This document shows positions 24,305-31,609 of a DNA stretch of 55,091 bases, piece by piece; the first letter of the stretch is position 1, and every line of letters begins with the position of its first letter. Both the position numbers and the translations under genes were made by a program. The notes below the pieces were generated by a model. It had not been told where the DNA came from. It worked only from the letters and a program-made list of their open reading frames with translations, and searched no databases. The stretch is taken from the IMG/VR virus record IMGVR_UViG_3300030329_005507, positions 1 through 55,091 of that record, one strand, 5' to 3'. Source of the DNA: a virus.

Positions 24305-25842
24305 TGGTAGATTTTACGAAAAAATTACTGCAATTAGGTGCTTCTGGAACTAATCCTAATAATTTGAATCCTCAGTTGGGTGCACTTGCTCCGTACATAA
24401 ATCTTATGGAAAGTGTATATCCTCAACAGAATCTTCTTTCTCCTGAAGAGCAAGCATTCCTGTTCTTTACTAAGATGGCAGAAGAATCTTCAAAACCTGG
24501 AGCAACAGCGATAGGTGCAGCAGGAACTGCAGGTCAAGAATTCCTTAAAACAAAGATGGCACAAAAGCAGTTAGACCAAACAAGAAGCAAAGATATATTG
24601 ACTGGTGCTGTATCACTATCAGCTGCATTAAATAAACCAAAAACAATTAAAAATTTAGATATTGGTGTTGCAACTTATTTGTCTGAAGCAGATGCATTAG
24701 CACAATACCCAAAAGCGAAATTTGGAGATTTTTACAAAAGTATAACTGCTCCCAATGATACTATGATAGGAACTCCTATTTTAAATGCTCAAGGAAATCA
24801 AATGGGTATTAAAGGAACTTATTTAAATGAAACTTTAGACAGTGCATTTTTAATGCCATTAAGTACTGCAGCTTCAAGCTACAAAGCTTCTGAGCTTGGA
24901 GATATTTTTTGGCAGTATGCACCAACTATAGAAGAAGCTAAAGAAAAAGCAAGAAAGTTTTTAATCGAATCTGGTATACCTTCTGGTGCTGCTGGATTTG
25001 AAAATGTTATCAATCAAATTGTTACAACAGATTCAAATCTAGATGGTCAACGTTTTATCTCTGGAGATTCTTATAAAGCTTTCGGTGTTGGTGTTAAGAA
25101 TGGTGTAGTTGAAAGTATCTTTATGAAAACACCAGATAAAAGTCAAGATCCACCAATTGTTAAAATAAGAGACGAAAGATTAAAACTTTTAAATAAAACG
25201 TTAGATACAACAAGGAATAAATCTAGGAATGTTTTACCAAGAACAGATGGACTTATGGAAGCATTATTATCTGGCAACACTGACACAGGAATATTAACGA
25301 ATTTATTTTTACCATTTAAACAAATTTCTAGACAAATATTCGGTACAGATAGTGCTGCAGTTAGTGCTGCAGAGAATATTCAAGCTATGTCTTTTGCATT
25401 AGCACCATTAATGCGTCCAGTTGGTTCAGGTTCAACTTCTGATATGGAATTTAGAGCTTATCAAAAAGCTGTATTAGATTTAACAAATACTCCGATGCAA
25501 AATTATATTAGTTTATATGTTTTAAGAAAAAGCACAGAGAATAATGAAAAACTTGCTGAAAGAGAGCAGGAGCTTTGGAACAATCCTAAGCTTTCTCCAG
25601 AAGCCATAAATAAAACTATTAATGCAATGGACAAAGGAATATTTTATAAGTTCCCAGGAAACTCTGAAGAAGTTATGGCTATGCCAGAAGGAGACGAGAA
25701 AATAGCTGCAGAGAAAAAAGAAGTTCAAGATTGGTGGGACACTGTTCCTCAAGGTGGAGTTGCTATTAATAACGTACCACATATAACAGGGAAATGGAAA
25801 GATTATCCATATCTTATTAAAGGCTGGAAAGGACAACTGTAA
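24304..25842 (+). CDS. Large internal virion-type protein
   Basis: A 512-residue protein in the ejection-protein run. The first 100 residues are helical and Gln/Ala-rich, the middle (about 130-300) is mixed alpha/beta, and the last 150 residues are helical and charged. No signal, membrane segment or catalytic motif stands out. Start and stop are coupled to neighbours by one-base overlaps (TAATG). It is likely packaged in the head and injected; evidence is by position and composition. Confidence 0.55.
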   Translation: MVDFTKKLLQLGASGTNPNNLNPQLGALAPYINLMESVYPQQNLLSPEEQAFLFFTKMAEESSKPGATAIGAAGTAGQEFLKTKMAQKQLDQTRSKDILTGAVSLSAALNKPKTIKNLDIGVATYLSEADALAQYPKAKFGDFYKSITAPNDTMIGTPILNAQGNQMGIKGTYLNETLDSAFLMPLSTAASSYKASELGDIFWQYAPTIEEAKEKARKFLIESGIPSGAAGFENVINQIVTTDSNLDGQRFISGDSYKAFGVGVKNGVVESIFMKTPDKSQDPPIVKIRDERLKLLNKTLDTTRNKSRNVLPRTDGLMEALLSGNTDTGILTNLFLPFKQISRQIFGTDSAAVSAAENIQAMSFALAPLMRPVGSGSTSDMEFRAYQKAVLDLTNTPMQNYISLYVLRKSTENNEKLAEREQELWNNPKLSPEAINKTINAMDKGIFYKFPGNSEEVMAMPEGDEKIAAEKKEVQDWWDTVPQGGVAINNVPHITGKWKDYPYLIKGWKGQL

Positions 25843-26030
25843 TGATGGAAAGTTTTGCAAATTTTTTACATAGAGTTTTTATAGCAGATAATTCTGAAGA
25901 TTTAAGTAAATTAACTAAAAAACAGCTTGAATTAAAAGGTCGTGAAATAGGAATAGAATTAGACAGGAGATACAAAAAAGAAACTCTTGTAGAAATTTTA
26001 GAAAAAGCAATGAGAGCACCTAATGGCTGA
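25842..26030 (+). CDS. Small protein with HeH/SAP-like fold
   Basis: A 62-residue protein. The segment LTKKQLELKGREIGIELDRR followed by KKETLVEILEKAM fits a helix-extension-helix pattern like SAP, LEM or Rho-N modules, which often bind nucleic acid. Similar mini-modules occur in phage head-tail proteins. It starts in the stop of the previous gene and overlaps the next by 8 bases. The assignment is pattern-based. Confidence 0.5.
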   Translation: MMESFANFLHRVFIADNSEDLSKLTKKQLELKGREIGIELDRRYKKETLVEILEKAMRAPNG

Positions 26031-28215
26031 AGCAAAAGAGACTGAATTATTTCCTTTTGATGAAGAAGAAAAAGAAGAAGAGGAAATTGTCGTTACGGAA
26101 AAAGAAGAAGTTGTTACTGAAGACCAACCATCTCATGAATATATGGAAATGCCAGAGTTTGGAGAGAATGTAACAGGTTATGGTTTACTTGATAAAGAAA
26201 CTTATCAATCTTTAAAATCTGCATTTGTTGATAATCCTTGGGAGCAGGCTGAAATTTATGAAAATATTTTCGGTGATGATCCAAGATGGGGAGGGATTGA
26301 AGCTGATAAATATAATAATCCTATCGTAAAATGGAATGATACAGCTTATTATATCAATAGACCAGGATTATCTACTACAGATATTGCTGAAGTGACTGCT
26401 GAAATTGCTAAATATGCTCCTGTTAGTAAATGGGTTGGTGGTGCAAAAAATTTACTTGGTAGAGTAAAAAGAGGTGCTTTGGGTTATTCTGGAACAGAAC
26501 TTGCTAGTGAAGCAGCAGAGAACATTATGGCACCAGATACAAATAGAAGGATGAAAAAATCAATTGGTGATATTGCTATGGGAACAGCAATACCAACAGG
26601 GATAGGTGTCGCAGCAGATATTGCTGTTCCTCCTGCTCTTAGAATTGGAGGACAAGTTTTAAAAGGAGCAGCAAGAAAAGGTGTAGAGCAAATTGGTAAA
26701 TTATCAGCACCACGTTACCAACCAGCTGTTCAAAAAGCTGCAGATGCATTCAAACCTAAAGAACAAATCACATCTAAATATCCTTTAACAGTTGGGCAAA
26801 AAACTGGAGATCTACAGCAATTAAAATCAGAGGATCTTTTTCGTAGAGCAGGACCAGATATTATAAGAAATTTTGATGAAAGACAATTAAATTTAATAAT
26901 TAAAGATGCAGAGGAATTACGTAATGTTATGGGATCTGGAGATCCTTTAATATCTCAAGCAGATGATGTAGGTATGGCTGTTGGAGAAAGAGTTCAAACA
27001 ATTGTAAGTGATGCTGCAGAGAATTTAAAAAGCCAAGCAAAAAGTGGATATAATTTTGTGAAAGAATTAGATGACACAATATTAGATGTACCATACTCTA
27101 AAAATCTTGGCAAAAATTTAGTTAATGTTATTAAAAATGAAGTTGATGCAGACACTTTAAAGATGTTGCCGAATCTTTCTAATGTTTTAAAAAGAATGGA
27201 AAAATTAGCAAAAACAGGAAAATTTGTAACGAAAAAAGGATCCCAAAATGTTAATGATTTGTGGTCATTACAGAAACAATTAAATGTTCTTGCAGATAAT
27301 GCTGGTCCTGGAAGAGAACGAGCTATAATAGGAATGATAAAAAGACAACTTGATGGTGAAGTTTACAAAGGTATTGATTCTGGATTTATTTCTGGTAATG
27401 CAGATATTTTACAAAACTTAAAAAACTCAACAGGGATGTATGCACAGTATATGGGTCTTACTGGAGAAAGTTGGGCGAAAACAGCACCAGAGAAAAAAGC
27501 AAATCTTATCCTTAAGAAATTAACAAATACACAATACTCTCCGAGAGAAGTTGTTGAGTCTCTTTTCGGTCATGCAAAATTCAATACAAAAGGTGAAATG
27601 AAACTTGTTTTAGAAAAATTAAATAAATTAATCCCAGAAGAACAAATGGTTGAAGTTAAAGCATTGATGAAAGATGCAATTTTAACAAAAGCATTTACTA
27701 ATAGAACTGGGAAAATTACAAGACAAGGTATTATAAATAATTTTGATAATATATTCGTTAAAAATAAATTTATAGTAGACGAGCTTTTCTCTCCTGATGA
27801 AATTTTAAAAATTAAATCTTTTAGAGATGAAGTTATGCCTACACTAGCAGCAGAGATAAATACCAATCCTTCAGGAACAGCATTCACTCTTGTAACTGCT
27901 TTAGAGAACATGGGTCTTATTGGCTGGACAAGGTCAGTTCCATTCATAAGAGAAGTAAGAGAAGGAATGCAAGAGATTGGTGAAAGAGCAAGAATGATAG
28001 AAGCAACCAGACAATTTATGCTCCGACTTGATAATCCTTTATTTACTTCTGTAGTTCCATCAGCGATAGGAAGAGAAGTTATAGAAGATAAACAGCAAGA
28101 AGATATAGAAATCCAACCAAGTGGTCAAGAAATAGAATTTAACTCTAATTCTTTAAACAAAATAATTACAGGGTTAGGTACGGAAACAATAAAAAAATTA
28201 GTCCGACAATTGTAA
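26023..28215 (+). CDS. Large helical internal virion-type protein
   Basis: A 730-residue protein, last gene of the plus-strand structural operon. The first 40 residues are strongly acidic (Glu/Val repeats); residues about 120-225 include Ala/Gly-rich segments (AMGTAIPTGIGVAADIAVPP) that could touch membranes; the remainder is long charged helix. The size and position match the largest ejection protein of podovirus-like phages. Its stop region overlaps the end of the convergent minus-strand gene by 18 bases, with no terminator between them. Confidence 0.6.
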   Translation: MAEAKETELFPFDEEEKEEEEIVVTEKEEVVTEDQPSHEYMEMPEFGENVTGYGLLDKETYQSLKSAFVDNPWEQAEIYENIFGDDPRWGGIEADKYNNPIVKWNDTAYYINRPGLSTTDIAEVTAEIAKYAPVSKWVGGAKNLLGRVKRGALGYSGTELASEAAENIMAPDTNRRMKKSIGDIAMGTAIPTGIGVAADIAVPPALRIGGQVLKGAARKGVEQIGKLSAPRYQPAVQKAADAFKPKEQITSKYPLTVGQKTGDLQQLKSEDLFRRAGPDIIRNFDERQLNLIIKDAEELRNVMGSGDPLISQADDVGMAVGERVQTIVSDAAENLKSQAKSGYNFVKELDDTILDVPYSKNLGKNLVNVIKNEVDADTLKMLPNLSNVLKRMEKLAKTGKFVTKKGSQNVNDLWSLQKQLNVLADNAGPGRERAIIGMIKRQLDGEVYKGIDSGFISGNADILQNLKNSTGMYAQYMGLTGESWAKTAPEKKANLILKKLTNTQYSPREVVESLFGHAKFNTKGEMKLVLEKLNKLIPEEQMVEVKALMKDAILTKAFTNRTGKITRQGIINNFDNIFVKNKFIVDELFSPDEILKIKSFRDEVMPTLAAEINTNPSGTAFTLVTALENMGLIGWTRSVPFIREVREGMQEIGERARMIEATRQFMLRLDNPLFTSVVPSAIGREVIEDKQQEDIEIQPSGQEIEFNSNSLNKIITGLGTETIKKLVRQL

Positions 28216-28638
28216 CACATAAATCTCTTGTGGCTGATTATAAATCCATTCAGCTTTATAAACTTTTAACTTCCCTTTATCATTAACTAATTCTGTAGCA
28301 ATGTAATCTTGCATCTCTGAGATTTGAAAACATTTGCCTTTTATAAGTTGCTCAAAGAACATAGATAAATACCCACCAGAATCCCACCAGCGAATAATAG
28401 GATCCCACGACTCCTTGGTGGCGCAATAATGCATTGTACTATCTTTAAATATGCCTTCTTTAACATTTGTTTTGCCATAGTTTTGCTCCCAAGTTAATTG
28501 TGTTAATTCACAATTTTCTTTACATCTTAATATTTGTTTGGAAAAGATCTCGTTCGAGAAACTTACTTTTATTCCTTGTAAGTTTATTAAGCAACTCATC
28601 AAGAAAATCAAAAGCAAATTTATCATATGTCTTTTCAT
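28198..28638 (-). CDS. Exported cysteine-containing protein, unknown
   Basis: About 146 residues from ATG 28638 (ATG 28626 is an alternative; the longer TTG form from 28668 is less likely). The start MKRHMINLLLIFLMSCLINL is a signal peptide, possibly with a lipobox-like MSC. The mature part has Cys residues in CKENC and MHYC, and Trp-rich stretches (WDPIIRWWDSGGYLSMF). It is the last gene of the minus-strand operon and overlaps an upstream 61-residue gene in another frame by 119 bases. It might modify the envelope of the infected cell, for instance to block other phages; this is a guess. Confidence 0.6.
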   Translation of the reverse strand: MKRHMINLLLIFLMSCLINLQGIKVSFSNEIFSKQILRCKENCELTQLTWEQNYGKTNVKEGIFKDSTMHYCATKESWDPIIRWWDSGGYLSMFFEQLIKGKCFQISEMQDYIATELVNDKGKLKVYKAEWIYNQPQEIYVLQLSD

Positions 28639-28705
28639 CTTTTTCCAAACATATTTTTCTTTTATCAACTATTGCTATTTTCTTTAGATATTCTTTTTCG
28701 TCCAT
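28520..28705 (-). CDS. Small charged protein with strong ribosome site
   Basis: A 61-residue, Lys/Glu-rich helical protein starting MDEKEYLKKIAIVDKRK. Its ATG at 28705 follows AGGAGGTGATG, an almost perfect anti-16S match and the strongest ribosome site I see in the minus-strand operon, which decides this start. It overlaps the nuclease gene end by 41 bases and the exported-protein gene by about 119 bases. Function unknown. Confidence 0.6.
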   Translation of the reverse strand: MDEKEYLKKIAIVDKRKICLEKDEKTYDKFAFDFLDELLNKLTRNKSKFLERDLFQTNIKM

Positions 28706-29108
28706 TTTTCATCACCTCCTCTAATGATTTCCAATTTTCTCTTTGCATAATTCCTTTATGATGCCAGACTGCTTTTTCTATTAGGTCTGAAGGTTTAATC
28801 TTATTAACTAAATCTTCATCACCTTTAAATAGCATAAGCCAAGTTCTGCCAACTCTCAAAAGTATCCAGCAAAGACCACCATGATTAATATAATCTTTTA
28901 ACCATAAATGTTGGTGTTTTTTAAGACCGACAGAAACTTTTCTACCAGCTTTAAAATCTTTTGCGAACTTCATTTCAAACCAACCACTTCTGCCTTGACG
29001 TATAAAATAAACATCTGGCATACCAACCATTACTCTATTTTCAACACGATACATTTTTAATGGTAAATTATTTCTTACTAATGACCATAATGCTTTTTCA
29101 CTCATCAT
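28665..29108 (-). CDS. VRR-NUC-type endonuclease
   Basis: About 147 residues from ATG 29108 (or ATG 29105), overlapping the end of the helicase gene. The core VGMPDVYFIRQGRSGWFEMKF has the GxPD...(E/D)xK arrangement of the VRR-NUC branch of PD-(D/E)xK nucleases, with catalytic Asp and Glu-x-Lys. Such proteins in phages act as structure-specific nucleases or resolvases in recombination and packaging. The downstream SNF2 partner in the same operon matches the frequent pairing of VRR-NUC with SNF2 helicases in phages. Confidence 0.8.
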   Translation of the reverse strand: MMSEKALWSLVRNNLPLKMYRVENRVMVGMPDVYFIRQGRSGWFEMKFAKDFKAGRKVSVGLKKHQHLWLKDYINHGGLCWILLRVGRTWLMLFKGDEDLVNKIKPSDLIEKAVWHHKGIMQRENWKSLEEVMKNGRKRISKENSNS

Positions 29109-30783
29109 CAATCTCCAAGAACATAGACCTTGGATCTTCATTAACAATATCAGCTACAGATTTTTTATTTCTTAAAGCTTTTATTATTCTGCCATCTACA
29201 GTCTTGTTCGCTTCCATGTCTATGTAAGTTATATTTTTGGTTGTTCCAATACGATGGCATCTATCTTCAGACTGTAATCTTGTTTCTAAATCAAAACTAT
29301 TAGAATAATATATTGCATATTCTGCTGCAGTCAGTGTTAATCCTATTCCTCCACTCTGTGGCTGTCCTATAAAGTATTTTATTTTGGGATCTCGTTGGAA
29401 TCGGTCTACAGCTGTTACTCTATCATCACTTGAAACATCGCCATAGTAAACCACAGCAGAGTCTCCTAATGCTGCTCGTATGGCCATTATATCAGCTCGG
29501 AATCGAGCCCAAATGATGATTTTTGCGTCTATTTCACTAATTATGTCTAAAAGTGCTTTTAAACGAAGATTAGTTTTATTAATTGGTTTGACTTCATTTT
29601 CAGATGGGAACCAACCACAGACAACTTGCTGTAATCTTAAAATTCTAGTGATTGTTTCTGGCACACTTATTTCATCATCACCTAATTGAGCGACATATTC
29701 ATTTTTAATTGAATTATAAATTTGTCTTTGCTCTTTAGATAATTCTACATAAGCTCTCTGATATATTTTTTCTGGTAAATCTAAACAGTTCTTTTTTAAA
29801 ACTCTATAAGAATGTCCTTTGATGCTGTTTGTTAATTCATCAACATTTTGATAACCAACAATCCATTTACGATTATCAAATTCACGCATCACGCAGTATC
29901 TTGCACGGAAAGTGTAAAAACTATCATAACCAAGAATATAAGGATCTAAAAATTTGAATTGTGAAAAGACATCTTCAGCACCTTTAGTTACTGGAGTTCC
30001 TGTAAGTATTCTTTTGTATTTTGCAAGTTTACCTAATTTAGTGATTACTTTTGTTCTATGCGTTCCTGGAGTTTTTATCCTAGAACTTTCATCAACAACT
30101 AAAAGACAATCATGAGAAAGCAAAATGTTTTCTAAATATTTCATAGCAACTTTTGAAACAAATGCTTCAACATTGAAAGAGAAAACTTTTAATATTTCTT
30201 TTGAAGCTATAACATCATTAAATTTCTTCGTATGAGTTTTATTCATACCAGAATAATAATAGATAGAATCTATTGGACACCATTTAGGCATATGTGCTGG
30301 TATCTCATTATTGAGCCAATTTCTATGAACACCATTAGGTGCTATAACAACTAAACAATTAATCTTTCCTTTGCCATAAAGATATGCAGCATTGTCAATT
30401 ATTATTTTAGTCTTTCCTGTTCCTTGTTCCATTAACAATGCAAAGTTCTCTTTATCACGACTCATGTAAAAAGCTTTTCTTTGATGCTCAAAAGGTTTTG
30501 TCTCAAATGCAAAATCATCAATGGGTGGAGTTTCAAATGTTCTATTTCTAGTTGCTTGTTCAATAGTCTCTATATAATCATCAAGAAAAACTTTTGCTTC
30601 ATCATTCCATTCTGCGTCTGGCCAATGCTTTGCTATATAATTTATGTTTGCTCCTGTTGGAGAAAATAGCATGTCACGATTTATCCACCTATGGAATCCT
30701 GGAAGTCCACTTAACAATTGTGTATTGCTAGAATCTAATTTAACTCTAGCAATACATTGTTTTCCTTTAGCGATTATTTGCAT
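29098..30783 (-). CDS. SNF2-family helicase
   Basis: A 561-residue superfamily 2 ATPase expected to translocate on duplex DNA. Motifs: Walker A MEQGTGKT (residues 118-125), motif II VVDESSRIK (DES in place of DEAH; around 230), motif III ILTGTPV, motif V GIGLTLTAAE, and motif VI QSEDRCHRIG. The N-terminal 90 residues are a separate small domain. It overlaps the peptidase-like gene before it by 10 bases and the nuclease after it by 11, so the two enzymes are probably made together for recombination or repair of phage DNA. Confidence 0.9.
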   Translation of the reverse strand: MQIIAKGKQCIARVKLDSSNTQLLSGLPGFHRWINRDMLFSPTGANINYIAKHWPDAEWNDEAKVFLDDYIETIEQATRNRTFETPPIDDFAFETKPFEHQRKAFYMSRDKENFALLMEQGTGKTKIIIDNAAYLYGKGKINCLVVIAPNGVHRNWLNNEIPAHMPKWCPIDSIYYYSGMNKTHTKKFNDVIASKEILKVFSFNVEAFVSKVAMKYLENILLSHDCLLVVDESSRIKTPGTHRTKVITKLGKLAKYKRILTGTPVTKGAEDVFSQFKFLDPYILGYDSFYTFRARYCVMREFDNRKWIVGYQNVDELTNSIKGHSYRVLKKNCLDLPEKIYQRAYVELSKEQRQIYNSIKNEYVAQLGDDEISVPETITRILRLQQVVCGWFPSENEVKPINKTNLRLKALLDIISEIDAKIIIWARFRADIMAIRAALGDSAVVYYGDVSSDDRVTAVDRFQRDPKIKYFIGQPQSGGIGLTLTAAEYAIYYSNSFDLETRLQSEDRCHRIGTTKNITYIDMEANKTVDGRIIKALRNKKSVADIVNEDPRSMFLEIDDE

Positions 30784-31517
30784 TTAACAGTTTCTATTTT
30801 AATAGCATTTCTTTTTATATCCCAATCAAGATCTCTAGTTCTGCCACCTTTGCTAATAAACTTCTCATAAGATATTCCAGGATTGTTAATTACTATCTGC
30901 ATAGAGTGCCATCCGAAAGATCCTTTTCTCCTATCATTATGAGATATTGGGTGCAAGAATGTATCAGCATATTTTGAGTTTGATTTAGATTGTTTTAATT
31001 TACCAACTTCATGGATACTATTTATGTGTTTGTTTTTACCATTAAACTCATCAATATGTTTAGCACCACCTTGGTCAATTACCCAGCCATCTCTTACAAC
31101 TTGAACATGACCAGTAGTTGTAACAATATAAGTTTTACCTTTTACTGTTCCCCACTCTACAAAATTTTTCAGAGTTAATACTGTATGACCACCACTCTTT
31201 TTTGCGATGTTAAATATATTCTTCCAATTAATTTTTGTTGTTTTAAGACCTATCTTTTTGTATGCTATTTCTCTTACATCATCATAAGTTGCACCAGTGA
31301 ATTTAGTCTTTTTAGAAAACATATTATTTTTTGTTTTAATATTAGATAAAAGTCCACCTCTCCTATCTCTGTGAAGTCTTTCTAAAAGATCCCAAGCAGC
31401 ATCAAAAGAAATGTTGGCAGCAATAGCCATAGCTGTTACTCCACAATTTGGTCCACTTCTTGCTCCTTCTGGAAGAGCAAGACCTTCAGGTTTTTTATTA
31501 GTAGTATTTGACATCAT
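30774..31517 (-). CDS. Papain-like cysteine peptidase-like protein with shared C-terminal module
   Basis: A 247-residue protein. SGPNCGVTAMAIAAN places a Cys at residue 25 at the start of a helix, TTTGHVQVV gives His137 and VIDQGG gives Asp148, the order of a papain-like or C39-like catalytic triad. Residues about 200-241 (FGWHSMQIVI, YEKFISKGGRTRDLDWD) form a module also found at the end of the 182-residue protein at 37837. It heads the SNF2/nuclease group behind an operator-bearing promoter, with the ribosome site TAGAAAGGAATAAA. No signal peptide, so it would act in the cytoplasm. Target unknown; transglutaminase-like activity is an alternative. Confidence 0.55.
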   Translation of the reverse strand: MMSNTTNKKPEGLALPEGARSGPNCGVTAMAIAANISFDAAWDLLERLHRDRRGGLLSNIKTKNNMFSKKTKFTGATYDDVREIAYKKIGLKTTKINWKNIFNIAKKSGGHTVLTLKNFVEWGTVKGKTYIVTTTGHVQVVRDGWVIDQGGAKHIDEFNGKNKHINSIHEVGKLKQSKSNSKYADTFLHPISHNDRRKGSFGWHSMQIVINNPGISYEKFISKGGRTRDLDWDIKRNAIKIETVKCK

Positions 31518-31546
31518 TTTATTCCTTTCTAAATTGTCTATCCCCT

Positions 31547-31575
31547 ATCATATCTTATTTGAGCAGATAAGTAAA
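31547..31575 (-). promoter_or_regulatory. Operator-bearing promoter before the peptidase-like gene
   Basis: On the minus strand: -35 box TTTACT (31575-31570), 17-base spacer, -10 box TATGAT (31552-31547). The 16-base dyad TTATCTGCTCAAATAA (31570-31555) covers the end of the -35 box and most of the spacer; it matches the element at 44772 with one difference. It lies in the gap between the polymerase gene and the peptidase-like gene and should drive the peptidase, SNF2 and nuclease genes. Confidence 0.65.
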
Positions 31576-31609
31576 GTCTTTTTTTACTTTTATTTTACAA
31601 TGACTTAAC

